Assembly (NCBI RefSeq): GCF_003176895.1 | Contig: NZ_QGTD01000008.1 | Coordinates: forward strand, 124,001 to 188,000 | DNA: 64,000 bases | Direction: 5' to 3' | Source of the DNA: Gracilibacillus dipsosauri | GTDB taxonomy: Bacteria > Bacillota > Bacilli > Bacillales > Amphibacillaceae | Shown here: positions 27,901 to 35,441 of the stretch, in pieces | Numbering within the stretch: position 1 is the first letter of the stretch | Layout of the letters: each line of letters begins with the position of its first letter | Made by a program: the position numbers and the translations under genes | Notes under the pieces: generated by a model | Told to the model about the DNA's origin: nothing | Databases searched by the model: none | Seen by the model: only the letters and a program-made list of their open reading frames with translations

Positions 27901-28973
27901 ATTCAAGAGTCGACTCTAATAATTATACAACTATCGAAAACAACAGCATCCATTCAGAAGGCATTTATTATAGTGATTGGGCAAAAGGCAACCAAAAAGG
28001 TGTTTTTGATGTTAATGATGGGTTAATTACCATGAAATCCGGATCAACAAATCTCTCGACATACGGCCAAGCTCAAATCAGTCAATTTGGGTTAGCGGTA
28101 GAACATTATAATAATGGTAATTTAAATAAGGGAACATATATTAGTCCAGATGGTATCGGTTTTAATAATTGGTGGGATAGCTCACCTACTTCAATAACAA
28201 GTGGAGGAAGTGTGTTCCTTGGGACTAGCTTCGCTGATAGTTTGCAACTTACTGCACAGGGGAGAGTATTTGCAGATAGCTTCGTCGTTTCGAGTGGTTA
28301 CTTTGAAGTTGCTTCTTACAGTCGATCTTCATATGGAACAGGTGCCATGCAGTCCTATTATGATGCTAATGCTAAAGAATGGAAGATACTAGGAAGGACT
28401 TCAACTTATGGAAGTACAGGCATAACCCTAAGAATGATTAGTGGAAACGTACATGTTGAAGAACTTCTACGTGTAGACGGTGATATTAGGTCAGCAGGAT
28501 ATAGCAGAGGATGGGGGTCTAACAACGTATACCTGCAACCTTCCAGTTCGGGCAGTGTTTTAGTTACATCTAATGGTTATAACGGTGGTAGACCCAACTA
28601 TAGGCCTATTACTGCTTCCTCATTCACAAATGGTTCTTTGGAAGAGTATAAACAGGATATAAGAAAGCTTGACTTAAATGCATCAGAATTAATTAATCAA
28701 GCGACTATTTATGAATATTATTTAAAGTCCGACGTTATGAATGGCGTGTATAAACAAAGGTATGGGTTAATAATCGGAGACGGTTACAACACGCCTCAAG
28801 AAGTCGTAGATGGGGATGGGGTGGATCAATATGCGATGAACAGTTTAAGTTGGAAGGCTATCCAAGAGTTAATGGATATAACAGATGGCCATGCGGATGA
28901 CATTAATTTTCTCAAAATGGAAAATCAATATTTAAAAGGAAAAGTAAAAGAATTGGAGGCAAAAATAGCATGA
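24981..28973 (+). CDS. Tail endopeptidase/fibre (Tal) with S74 chaperone domain
   Basis: 1,330 residues. The N-terminal prophage-tail endopeptidase domain (about 1-370) forms the tail tip. Repetitive coiled coil follows (about 370-700). A beta-sandwich of likely sugar-binding type lies at about 700-855. A beta-helix-like fibre (about 890-1215) leads to a C-terminal peptidase S74 intramolecular chaperone starting near 1219 (SLEEYKQDIRKLDLN, later QRYGLIIGDG). S74 domains fold the trimeric fibre, then cut themselves off. It determines host binding. Confidence 0.9.
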   Translation: MSQIFITNEQKEEALGHIRYRNVLSNSHKKSLEDGSETFEFVTYADQPYSSSLEGMNRTIIPGEDGEFLEFIIYEVQEDRLESRLEVHAYASYVELIKAKSILPHTTLALSAEDHATEALSGTRWQVGIIAFNGVRTIVFENYTNPYAYLKKIASEFDLELNFRVEHVNGKITGRYVDLVEKVGEWRGRRVEFGKDLLGLRRIENTDNIVTALRVLGPIDTEGNRLQIIVEDEDALQRWGIDGQHIIDTYEPQITNTESVTVDRLKELGERELSKRINASVTYEGTIADLEKVPGLEHKKIRFGDTIQIKDTSYEPALYLEARIFFQDRDITDQAQKQVRLGDFIEYTEEEVNAIWKSLQEQIRQKIGMSELEEVTYTKPQIDGKDDAVREEASKDAQAKTVEGYLNTVNAEKEAVDKRYLAIYSSPYLNGTAKSELQNAKIDYNTKYTALVDEINRATADGETTPTEKSTVDAAFNNYRNSMGVFFDKFEIANDFITQTKAQEAENNANSHTDQIKQQLDAELLEKAGLEYVDEQLTFKADSDVVNTINNTVDNLQQLVDTHSDELEEQGGKITTVETELDDVEGKLSVAITDLSTLEGTVSSQGTQIDANTKAISFKAERSELETLEGNVTNLSNEVGELTISYNGISAEVSDLEATVDGHTVAISDHTSSINVLSNEINSKVSETYVDNAIADIEIGARNLAPLSSIGSWGTGGFTRNNYQFTLSGMNSGLYIHEDQYEPVTEYVMSFKVKKTSGSVHTMAGHSNVADASKTKVYRDGVLVRAGNWSVGDQSYPNDNGEYEYMIKFTTRSDIGTSNDRMYIQPNRSEYDQEFTVVVWDLQLEKGNKKTQWQPAPEDVQSNIDSVYSYAESEITQLSTEIQSKVGKTEFDNLTGRVSSAESTITQHSNQIATKVEEDGVISAINQTPESIRIQASKLNLVGAVTVLSDITGKLGTITAGTINGVTINGSTLNSRVDSNNYTTIENNSIHSEGIYYSDWAKGNQKGVFDVNDGLITMKSGSTNLSTYGQAQISQFGLAVEHYNNGNLNKGTYISPDGIGFNNWWDSSPTSITSGGSVFLGTSFADSLQLTAQGRVFADSFVVSSGYFEVASYSRSSYGTGAMQSYYDANAKEWKILGRTSTYGSTGITLRMISGNVHVEELLRVDGDIRSAGYSRGWGSNNVYLQPSSSGSVLVTSNGYNGGRPNYRPITASSFTNGSLEEYKQDIRKLDLNASELINQATIYEYYLKSDVMNGVYKQRYGLIIGDGYNTPQEVVDGDGVDQYAMNSLSWKAIQELMDITDGHADDINFLKMENQYLKGKVKELEAKIA

Positions 28974-29386
28974 AACTAGCGATTGAAAATATCAAATTAT
29001 CCGGTGTGATTAGTGTATTAGATCAATTGGAATTGAAAGGTTTGCAGTCTGTGCATCGTACTCGATTAGCGAAACAACTTATCGAAAAACTAAAACAAGC
29101 TGCAGAGGAAGAAAAGAAATTGAAAGAAAGCTACGCCATTAAAGATGAAGAAGATCAACCGATTATCGAGGATGGCAAATATAAGTTTGAAGATGGAGAC
29201 GAAGAAAAACTCAAGAGAGATTTAGAACATTTCCATAAAGAAACAGTGGTCATTGAGAGTGGGGATTTCCCAACTTATCTGAAGTCTGTGAAAAAGGCAT
29301 TGGAAGATTCACAAGTAGAATGGCAAGGGCAACAAGCCTATGATTATGCTTATCTCTATGAGGCTTTTGAGGGAGGTGAAGAATAA
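28970..29386 (+). CDS. Tail-region protein (DUF1617-like)
   Basis: 138 residues. MKLAIENIKLSGVISVLDQLELKG and a highly charged helical middle fit the DUF1617 phage proteins found after the tail fibre gene. The start overlaps the Tal stop (ATGA). Function unknown; virion baseplate component is possible. Confidence 0.7.
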   Translation: MKLAIENIKLSGVISVLDQLELKGLQSVHRTRLAKQLIEKLKQAAEEEKKLKESYAIKDEEDQPIIEDGKYKFEDGDEEKLKRDLEHFHKETVVIESGDFPTYLKSVKKALEDSQVEWQGQQAYDYAYLYEAFEGGEE

Positions 29387-29610
29387 TGGTGATCAATATC
29401 ACATCTGTTAATATGCGGTATGCAGAAGGGGCGTTAGAGTCTGTCCAAGTACATTTCAATGGTCACAATGAAGAACGAACCATTAACATTAATGGATATA
29501 TTCCACTTACTGCTGCACAGTATAGCGGAAATGAGTCTGTCGCATCTCTACAAGGGCTAGTTAGACAAGAAGTAGCGAATAAAATAACACAGGATCCTAA
29601 CGCTGCATAG
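29386..29610 (+). CDS. Small tail-region protein, unknown
   Basis: 74 residues beginning MVINITSVNMRYAEGALESVQVHF, a beta-rich small protein common after tail fibre genes in Gram-positive phages. It overlaps the previous stop by one base and ends inside a terminator hairpin. No assigned function. Confidence 0.65.
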   Translation: MVINITSVNMRYAEGALESVQVHFNGHNEERTININGYIPLTAAQYSGNESVASLQGLVRQEVANKITQDPNAA

Positions 29611-29621
29611 CGTTATTTTTT
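29599..29621 (+). terminator. Terminator of the tail operon
   Basis: AACGC-TGCATA-GCGTT followed by ATTTTTTAT. It overlaps the stop codon of the preceding gene. Two more hairpins follow at about 29,637-29,662 (GGGGATAG/CTATCCCC) and 29,700-29,720 (GCGCC/GGCGT then T-run). Confidence 0.75.
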
Positions 29622-29725
29622 ATGTCGAAATCGACGGGGATAGGTTAAGGAAGGACTATCCCCTAACTGCACAATATCATTCACATGATGGTAATCTAGC
29701 GCCAAATGAGGCGTATTTTTTATGC

Positions 29726-29750
29726 AGGAATTTCCTTCTTTTTGTCGAAT
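29726..29750 (+). promoter_or_regulatory. Sigma-H-like promoter, Ntn-hydrolase unit
   Basis: AGGAATT (29726-29732) and GTCGAAT (29744-29750) with an 11-base spacer; the best match of the three in the prophage to the sigma-H consensus. Confidence 0.7.
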
Positions 29751-29776
29751 AGGTAGATAGAAGGGAGACATTATTA

Positions 29777-30409
29777 ATGACTATTTTAACTTCAGTAGCT
29801 GTAAAAGATGGTATTGTATTAGCAGCAGATAGCAGGGTAACTTTTACGGAAAAAAATCAGTACGGAGACATTATTAGCAGATACGTTGAAAAGGATAATG
29901 AATATAAACTGTTCTTCAGCAAAGAGAGAAACATAGGGATTGGATATCACGGAAACACTCACATCAACTTAAAGCCAGTGTCTGGGATTTTGATGGAGTA
30001 TGTTCATAATTCTATTAGTATAAATCAAACAGTTGAAGAAGTGAGCAAAGAATTACACGAATTACTTAAAACATATAACAAAGCAGATATTTGTTTTATG
30101 ATATGTGGATACGACGATACTAATACCCCTAAAATGTTTGTTTCTTGCAAGGACAATTATGTTAGAAAAAATAGTGAGCAATACCCATATATTGCTATAT
30201 GGGAGGGAGATCATACAGCGGTTAGTACTAAGTTCTCTCGCTATTTTCCATTTGAGAAATACTCCCTCGTAGAAGGAATTGATTTTGCAGAAAAGATTAT
30301 AGAGCACGCTATAAAATATGAAAATCAAAATGGCTACAACCCATGTGGTGGTCCTGTAGATGTTTTGGTTATTACAAACAGAAAATCTTATTTTCACCAA
30401 ATTAAATAG
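29777..30409 (+). CDS. Proteasome-like Ntn-hydrolase cargo protein
   Basis: 210 residues beginning MTILTSVAVKDGIVLAADSRVTF, which matches the start of proteasome beta/HslV-type Ntn hydrolases: Thr2 would be the N-terminal nucleophile after Met removal, and AADSR is the conserved strand-loop. The body (about 30-200) keeps a beta/alpha layout. It is not part of the tail or lysis module and has its own sigma-H-like promoter and terminator. Substrate unknown; a defence or host-modifying protease is possible. Confidence 0.72.
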   Translation: MTILTSVAVKDGIVLAADSRVTFTEKNQYGDIISRYVEKDNEYKLFFSKERNIGIGYHGNTHINLKPVSGILMEYVHNSISINQTVEEVSKELHELLKTYNKADICFMICGYDDTNTPKMFVSCKDNYVRKNSEQYPYIAIWEGDHTAVSTKFSRYFPFEKYSLVEGIDFAEKIIEHAIKYENQNGYNPCGGPVDVLVITNRKSYFHQIK

Positions 30410-30418
30410 TGTTAAGTA

Positions 30419-30443
30419 AGCATCTCAATAGAGGTGCTTTTTT
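30419..30443 (+). terminator. Terminator of Ntn-hydrolase unit
   Basis: AAGCATCTC-AATA-GAGGTGCTT followed by TTTT. Confidence 0.8.
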
Positions 30444-30473
30444 AATACCCAAAAAAGATAGAGGGGGTCAAGC

Positions 30474-30776
30474 ATGACAGTAGAGCTTGGAATATTACTT
30501 TCCATTGCATCAATCATTATTGCGTATTTAGGCTACCAACTAAATAGGCAGAAGCAGCAGACCAAGCAACAAGAAAACATAAAAAATGATGCCACAAGAG
30601 AGGCTGTTATTGAAACAAAGCTAGATAATATTAGTAATGGTGTCGACAATATTAGAATTGATCTTCGAGCAAACGAAAGACAAATTGGCGCACTTGGAGA
30701 AAGAGTAACAAGGGTAGAAGAATCCGCTAAACAAGCACATAAACGATTAGATTCAATCAGTCCAGATAAGGGCTGA
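30474..30776 (+). CDS. XhlA-like lysis accessory protein
   Basis: 100 residues: one N-terminal membrane helix (GILLSIASIIIAYLGYQL, about 5-22) then a charged coiled coil (DNISNGVDNIRIDL, ERVTRVEESAKQAH). This is the layout of XhlA/haemolysin-type proteins that sit with holin and endolysin genes. RBS GAGGGGG upstream of the ATG. Confidence 0.7.
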   Translation: MTVELGILLSIASIIIAYLGYQLNRQKQQTKQQENIKNDATREAVIETKLDNISNGVDNIRIDLRANERQIGALGERVTRVEESAKQAHKRLDSISPDKG

Positions 30777-30806
30777 TTTTTTATTACTTTAAAGGAGGTG
30801 AGACAC

Positions 30807-31028
30807 ATGGATAAAGGAACAATCGTAAGAACCATTTTATTAGCCATCACGTGGATTAATATGATTCTAGCAAATTACGGTTTGAATGAAATTCCTGTTA
30901 TAAGTGAGGATGTTATTTCTCTTGTCTTAGCTGGAATTGCTACCGTATGGGCATGGTTTAAAAACAACTATCTATTGTTAAAGGGTAGAAAACAAAAAGT
31001 AGCATTAGAACGTGAAGGATTGAAATAA
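30807..31028 (+). CDS. Holin (SPP1/phi-29-type small holin)
   Basis: 73 residues from the ATG at 30807 (AAAGGAGGTGAG upstream). Two membrane helices (about 7-24 and 33-52) with a short turn containing NEIPVISED, and a basic C-terminus. It resembles the SPP1-type holins and would open the membrane to release the endolysin encoded next. Confidence 0.82.
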   Translation: MDKGTIVRTILLAITWINMILANYGLNEIPVISEDVISLVLAGIATVWAWFKNNYLLLKGRKQKVALEREGLK

Positions 31029-31030
31029 GT

Positions 31031-31063
31031 AAGGATGCTACATAAATGTGGTATCCTTTTTCT
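31031..31063 (+). terminator. Terminator between holin and endolysin
   Basis: AAGGATGCTACAT pairs with ATGTGGTATCCTT over an AA loop and is followed by TTTT. It lies between two lysis genes, so the endolysin may need read-through. Confidence 0.7.
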
Positions 31064-31086
31064 ATTTTATAAGGAGGCAGAACAAA

Positions 31087-31959
31087 ATGGGTAAGGTATC
31101 ATTAAATACTTTAATCGATAGATCAAAAAAGAAATTCGGCAGTGGCTTACATCCAGTAGTCAGAGAATCCACAATAGAATTAATCAAGAGGGCATATAAT
31201 GAAGGTGTCCGTATTCAAATTAGTGATGGTTTTAGAAGCTTTGCGGAACAAAACGAATTATATGCAAAGGGTAGGACAAAATCTGGTAGCATTGTAACAA
31301 ATGCTCGTGGTGGCCAAAGCTATCATAACTATGGTTTAGCAGTTGATTTTTTCTTAGTATCTGCAGATGGCAAAAAAGCCATCTGGAACACCAGAGTGGA
31401 CCTTGATAAGGATGGAAAACGTGACTGGATGGAAGTAGTAGCGATTGCGAAGCAATTAGGATTTGAGTGGGGCGGAGATTGGTCAAGCTTTCCGGATTAT
31501 CCTCACCTGCAGATGAGTGGTAGATTATCCATCTCACAATTACAAGCTGGTAAACGACCAAACCTAAAATCTAAAGTAGGTGGATCCAGTAAGCCTAGTA
31601 CACCTACCCAGCCATCGGGCAATAAAGCTAACTTAAAAGTGGATGGTTATTGGGGAAGAAATACAACTAGTGCATTACAAAAGGCATTAGGTACTCCTGT
31701 AGATGGTATTATTAGCAACCAATCCAGAAATAGCATTACTACCCAAATATCTGGAGTACGATATGGTAATGGCGGTAGTGCTATGGTGAGATCGTTGCAG
31801 AAATTAATCAATACAAAAGTGGATGGTTATCTTGGACCACAGACGATTAGTGCATTGCAAAATTACCTGGATACACCTATTGATCGGAAAATTAGTAAAC
31901 CATCCTTGATGGTTACAGAAATGCAAAAACGTTTGAATGCTGGTACGTTTGTAAAATAG
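31087..31959 (+). CDS. Endolysin: M15 L-Ala-D-Glu peptidase with cell wall-binding repeats
   Basis: 290 residues from the ATG at 31087 (AAGGAGG). The N-terminal VanY/CwlK-type M15 peptidase (about 1-150) has the zinc ligands in SYHNYGLAVDFF and YPHLQM. Two C-terminal repeats (KVDGYWGRNTTSALQKAL and KVDGYLGPQTISALQNYL, about 182-200 and 243-261) are wall-binding modules of the type found in phage lysins. It cleaves the peptide stem of peptidoglycan at lysis. Confidence 0.92.
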   Translation: MGKVSLNTLIDRSKKKFGSGLHPVVRESTIELIKRAYNEGVRIQISDGFRSFAEQNELYAKGRTKSGSIVTNARGGQSYHNYGLAVDFFLVSADGKKAIWNTRVDLDKDGKRDWMEVVAIAKQLGFEWGGDWSSFPDYPHLQMSGRLSISQLQAGKRPNLKSKVGGSSKPSTPTQPSGNKANLKVDGYWGRNTTSALQKALGTPVDGIISNQSRNSITTQISGVRYGNGGSAMVRSLQKLINTKVDGYLGPQTISALQNYLDTPIDRKISKPSLMVTEMQKRLNAGTFVK

Positions 31960-32067
31960 TATAAATAATATATTGATGATGGTTTTAACTATAAAGGAAA
32001 AGGAGCACTTTTCCTGAACTGCACCCCAAATTTTAGACACAATCTAAAATTTGGAGGTGCTTTTCTT

Positions 32068-32577
32068 TTGGCAAAATTTATAAATGAAGAAAAAATTGTA
32101 GCAGTGAAACGATATCTAGAAGGTAATGAAGGTTACGGGTCAATCGCAAAAGAAATTGGAGTACACCGTAGTAAACTTGGATATTGGATAAAGAAATATC
32201 AATATCATGGAGAAAAAGCCTTTTTAAAAGGCTATACAAATTATACCTTACCATATAAACTAGACGTACTTAACTATATGAATGAAAATGGGACGTCTAT
32301 CATTGAAACAGCTGCGATATTTAATTTGCCATCTGAATCTACACTATGGAATTGGCAAAACTTATTGGAAACAAAAGGATTAGACGCCCTAATTCCAAAG
32401 AAAAAGGGGCGTCCATCCATGAAAAAGGAAACAAAAAAATCTACTAAACCAAAGGGAGCAGTAGAGGAATTAAAAGAAGAAGTAGAACGCTTACGGATGG
32501 AAAATGCTTATCTAAAAAAGTTGAATGCCTTAGTTCAAAACAAGGAAAAATCACCAAACAAGACAAAGCGCAAGTAG
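32068..32577 (+). CDS. IS3-family transposase OrfA
   Basis: 169 residues from a TTG start (MAKFINEEKIVAVKRYLEG). It carries two helix-turn-helix domains (about 1-50 and 60-110) that bind the IS ends, then a basic linker and a leucine-zipper helix (ELKEEVERLRMENAYLKKLN, about 134-153) for dimerisation. Alone it usually represses; it is also the N-terminal part of the OrfAB transposase. Confidence 0.92.
   Translation: MAKFINEEKIVAVKRYLEGNEGYGSIAKEIGVHRSKLGYWIKKYQYHGEKAFLKGYTNYTLPYKLDVLNYMNENGTSIIETAAIFNLPSESTLWNWQNLLETKGLDALIPKKKGRPSMKKETKKSTKPKGAVEELKEEVERLRMENAYLKKLNALVQNKEKSPNKTKRK
32514..32520 (+). promoter_or_regulatory. -1 frameshift site A_AAA_AAG of the IS
   Basis: OrfA codons CTA AAA AAG give the IS150-type slippery heptamer. 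The -1 frame is open from here through OrfB, giving a fused product of about 449 residues. Confidence 0.88.
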
Positions 32578-32603
32578 TCTATGAACTAAGGGCGGAATTT
32601 TCG

Positions 32604-33416
32604 GTGAAGGCATTGTTAAAATTAGCAGGCATTCCACGTAGCACCTACTATTACTGGGTTAATCAATTTGACCGTCCAGATAAGGACGCAACATTAAAAA
32701 CACTTATTCAAGAAATTTATGATGAACATAAAGGGCGCTACGGCTATCGCCGTATTCGTGATGAACTTAGAAACCGTAGATATCAGGTTAATCACAAGAA
32801 AGTTCAGCGTATTATGAAGGAATTAGGATTAAAATCTCTTGTACGAATGAAGAAATACCGTTCTTACAAAGGAAAAGTTGGTAAGGTAGCTCCAAATATT
32901 TTAGAACGCAATTTCAATGCAAACAAGCCAAATGAAAAGTGGGTCACTGACATTACGGAATTTAAATTATTTGGAGAAAAACTCTACCTTTCTCCTATTC
33001 TTGATTTATATAATGGCGAGATAATCACGTATACGATCGGTTCCAGACCAACCTACTCATTAGTTTCAGATATGTTAGATCTGTCATTGGAACGATTAAC
33101 AGGCGATGAAAGTCTAAGTATCCATTCTGACCAGGGGTGGCATTACCAGATGAAACAGTATCGCCATGCCTTAAAGGAACAAGGAATAACACAAAGCATG
33201 TCACGTAAAGGAAACTGTTATGATAACGCCGTAATAGAGAATTTCTTTGGAATTATGAAGTCCGAATTTCTTTATCTCAGTGAATTTGAAAGCATTGATC
33301 ACTTTAAACAAGAATTAGAAAAATATATGGATTACTACAACAACAAACGGATTAAGGCAAAATTAAAAGGTATGAGTCCGATAAAATATCGAATTCATAC
33401 CCAACAAGCTGCCTAA
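32604..33416 (+). CDS. IS3-family transposase OrfB (DDE integrase domain)
   Basis: 270 residues counted from the GTG at 32604; the frame extends upstream to the frameshift site. The HTH_21 segment (RYGYRRIRDELRNR) is followed by an rve catalytic core with the D-D-E residues in WVTDITEF, SIHSDQGWHY and NAVIENFFGIMKSE. It is translated mainly as OrfAB after frameshifting. Confidence 0.93.
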   Translation: MKALLKLAGIPRSTYYYWVNQFDRPDKDATLKTLIQEIYDEHKGRYGYRRIRDELRNRRYQVNHKKVQRIMKELGLKSLVRMKKYRSYKGKVGKVAPNILERNFNANKPNEKWVTDITEFKLFGEKLYLSPILDLYNGEIITYTIGSRPTYSLVSDMLDLSLERLTGDESLSIHSDQGWHYQMKQYRHALKEQGITQSMSRKGNCYDNAVIENFFGIMKSEFLYLSEFESIDHFKQELEKYMDYYNNKRIKAKLKGMSPIKYRIHTQQAA

Positions 33417-33480
33417 TGAAATAACCTGTCTAACTTTTGGGGGTCACTTCATCCACGGTGCTCCTTAAAAAAATAATTTT

Positions 33481-33582
33481 TCATTTTTTGGTATGATCTT
33501 TATCTTTTTTTCTTCTTGAGTTAAAAAGACCAAGTGCAAGAGCTATAGCAATTGCGATAATGTACCATTCTGCATCAATCAT
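33481..33582 (-). CDS. Small membrane peptide, 33 aa
   Basis: MIDAEWYIIAIAIALALGLF followed by a Lys/Arg/Asp tail. One membrane helix plus a charged C-terminus. AAGGGATG lies upstream. It is the last member of a left-facing cluster with an HTH gene. Toxin-like by composition only. Confidence 0.5.
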   Translation of the reverse strand: MIDAEWYIIAIAIALALGLFNSRRKKDKDHTKK

Positions 33583-33647
33583 TCAATCATCCCTTACTTA
33601 AATATGTCATACAAATTCAACTTAAAAGGGCGTGGTCGGACAGCTCC

Positions 33648-33839
33648 TTATATTTCCTCTTTATGCTTTTTATAAAAAGCATGCAGTTTTGTTGCATTAT
33701 CAAGAGAGATGCTTCCTAATTCGATCTTTCCACTTCTAATCCTTGATATGGTGCTTTCAGATATACCAGTTTCTTTGTGGATCTTATATCCGGTTATATC
33801 TGATTCAATTAATTTTAGAATGTCCTCTTTCAATCTCAT
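33648..33839 (-). CDS. Small HTH protein (Xre-like)
   Basis: 63 residues: MRLKEDILKLIESDITGYKIHKETGISESTISRIRSG contains a full helix-turn-helix (about 14-37). Its start overlaps the stop of the upstream 36-aa membrane peptide gene (ATGA), so the two are translationally coupled. It is a candidate repressor for the palindromic operator at 34170-34187. Confidence 0.72.
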   Translation of the reverse strand: MRLKEDILKLIESDITGYKIHKETGISESTISRIRSGKIELGSISLDNATKLHAFYKKHKEEI

Positions 33840-33946
33840 TCACCTCGTTTAGCCTTTTCCTTTTGCCTATCCCAATATACCTTTCTTAGGAATACACCTA
33901 CTAATACTACTAATGAAACAATGAGTATAAAGAGAAGAATTTTCAT
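33836..33946 (-). CDS. Small membrane peptide, 36 aa, coupled to HTH gene
   Basis: MKILLFILIVSLVVLVGVFL then a basic tail RKVYWDRQKEKAKRGE. One membrane helix with positive C-terminus. Its stop overlaps the HTH gene start. A promoter-like sequence on the opposite strand (33955-33969) lies just beyond its 5' end. Confidence 0.55.
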   Translation of the reverse strand: MKILLFILIVSLVVLVGVFLRKVYWDRQKEKAKRGE

Positions 33947-33954
33947 AACGCATG

Positions 33955-33995
33955 TGGTATACTTATAATGAAGAAGAGGAAGGGGTTTAACCCCC
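33955..33995 (+). promoter_or_regulatory. Possible antisense promoter and hairpin, left module
   Basis: TGGTATACT (33955-33963) is an extended -10 box, with TATAAT at 33964-33969 as an alternative. It would transcribe rightward into the GGGG-TTTAA-CCCC hairpin (33982-33994) that overlaps the end of the 45-aa gene on the other strand. Confidence 0.4.
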
Positions 33996-34124
33996 TCGTC
34001 TCTTTCTTCTGTTTTCTAGCCGTATCTTATCAGCTTCTAGTTTCGATTTCGTTCCTTCATGCCAGAATTTGCGAATCGTAACCAAGCTAGTAAGTACGGC
34101 TATTGTTGTAAGTAAGTATTCCAC
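33987..34124 (-). CDS. Small membrane peptide, 45 aa (first gene of left module)
   Basis: VEYLLTTIAVLTSLVTIRKF, then a long basic tail. It starts at a GTG 8 bases after AAGGAGGT and is read from a good sigma-A promoter with an operator over its -35 box. The 3' end lies in a GGGG/CCCC hairpin with a possible opposing promoter beyond it, as in type I toxin-antitoxin loci. Toxicity is inferred. Confidence 0.6.
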   Translation of the reverse strand: MEYLLTTIAVLTSLVTIRKFWHEGTKSKLEADKIRLENRRKRRGG

Positions 34125-34156
34125 ATGTTTTCACCTCCTTGTTATTTGTTAATTAT

Positions 34157-34187
34157 ATTATATCATTATACTTGCGTTTTCGCAAGT
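34157..34187 (-). promoter_or_regulatory. Promoter with palindromic operator, left module
   Basis: Left-facing -35 TTGCGA (34180-34185) and -10 TATAAT (34157-34162) are 17 bases apart. The dyad ACTTGCG-TTTT-CGCAAGT (34170-34187) covers the -35 box, so a repressor bound there would block RNA polymerase. Confidence 0.7.
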
Positions 34188-34430
34188 AATGTATTGGTAT
34201 TTTATGGATTTTATCTATGTAAAAATGAGCACTGTAGTGGCGCTCCCTAAAAATAATTTATAAATTAGTAGATAAATATATTCATTTCTAGTAAAATGAA
34301 TAGAAAAATACACACGGATAACTTGCATCCACAAAAATTTTAAATACATATAAAAATATACATCTATGATTCCGCTGTTCCATTTTGTGTAATAGTTATC
34401 TTCGCCTACAAAGGGGGAGTTCAGTAAATT

Positions 34431-35441
34431 ATGGTTAAACGAATCGAGATTCAAACATTCTTGAGTTACTTGGGGGAGGGCATATCTGAACCAGCATTAG
34501 TGATTGGTGACGATTTTAATAAGTATATTTTAAAGACTCAAAAAGTTAGAAGGAATGGGAAAACAGAAGAGTTTAATTGCATGTTTTTAAATGAATTTTT
34601 ATCATTTAAAATAGCAGAATACTTAAGTGTACCGATTCCTGAAGTTGCAATTGCTAATATAAGCCAGGACTTAATTGAAAATGACTCAACAATTACTTTT
34701 GTTCACAAGTTTAATGAAGGGGATTATTTTGCTTCCAGTGAAATCAAAGACAAGGAAGAAAATCTAATGGAAAATTACAGAGATCAATTACGTATGGGAA
34801 GACCCTATACTATTAGATCTTGGAATAAGTTTTTTGAAGATATCACCAATCCAATGGATTTGCCTAATATCATTGCATTTGACTTGTTAATTAGTAACTT
34901 TGATAGGTACGATAATGCCGGAAATCTATTAGTGGCAAACCCTATGAATGAGCGGAAAATTTTCACTATAGATCATGGACATGCTTTCTTTGGCCCTGTT
35001 TGGAATACTTGGAAAATTAATCAGTTGAGACAAGCTTCATTGACTAAAGAATATGTAGAGTATTTTGTTAATTTTATTCTTAATCAAAATAATAACGGTG
35101 ATGCAAATAACCCAAAGCTTTTTGCTAATGGTTTCGGTGAAGTTTTTAGAGCTATTGAGAACTATGTTGATTTAAATAATCTAAGTGAACATTCATTTAT
35201 GGATATTGTTGCGCATATAGAAAATATAGATGGTGATACTATTGATGAATGGTTCCTTGAAATCCCAGACACGTGGTTTGTAGATAAATTAAATCAAATT
35301 GCTTATTATAAAAGATTTCTAATGGAACAAAAGAACATTATTAGATATATTTTACAGGAAATGGCATATCGAAGGGCGTTTTCCAATTATAGAGGAGGTG
35401 CTTTAGAATGGAAGGAAAGAAAGCAAACTGGTACAGTGTAA
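34431..35441 (+). CDS. HipA-like kinase domain protein
   Basis: 336 residues. The central part resembles the HipA_2-type kinase fold: LISNFDRYDNAGNLLV (about 150-165) corresponds to the catalytic loop, and FTIDHGHAFFG (about 179-189) to the metal-binding segment. It overlaps the DUF3037 gene by 34 bases. Pairs of this type occur in cargo regions of phages and islands and are toxin-antitoxin or defence candidates. Low GC and position in the right arm support cargo. Target unknown. Confidence 0.75.
   Translation: MVKRIEIQTFLSYLGEGISEPALVIGDDFNKYILKTQKVRRNGKTEEFNCMFLNEFLSFKIAEYLSVPIPEVAIANISQDLIENDSTITFVHKFNEGDYFASSEIKDKEENLMENYRDQLRMGRPYTIRSWNKFFEDITNPMDLPNIIAFDLLISNFDRYDNAGNLLVANPMNERKIFTIDHGHAFFGPVWNTWKINQLRQASLTKEYVEYFVNFILNQNNNGDANNPKLFANGFGEVFRAIENYVDLNNLSEHSFMDIVAHIENIDGDTIDEWFLEIPDTWFVDKLNQIAYYKRFLMEQKNIIRYILQEMAYRRAFSNYRGGALEWKERKQTGTV

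Larger units (their letters stand above)
32015..33451 (+). mobile_element. IS3-family insertion sequence (IS150 group)
   Basis: 1,437 bp. The left end TGAACTGCACCCCAAATTTT and the right end, read inward as TGAAGTGACCCCCAAAAGTT, form imperfect inverted repeats. The flanking TCC on both sides (32012-32014 and 33452-33454) is a 3-bp target duplication. It encodes OrfA and OrfB with an A_AAA_AAG frameshift site. Both frames are open, so it looks intact. Confidence 0.93.
32000..33466 (+). other. Hairpin whose loop was split by the IS element
   Basis: AAGGAGCAC at 32000-32008 and GTGCTCCTT at 33458-33466 are perfect complements separated only by the insertion. Removing the element and one TCC copy restores a 9-bp stem with a 9-base loop, 40 bases after the endolysin stop. 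A hairpin with the same arms occurs at 36581-36607. Confidence 0.75.
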
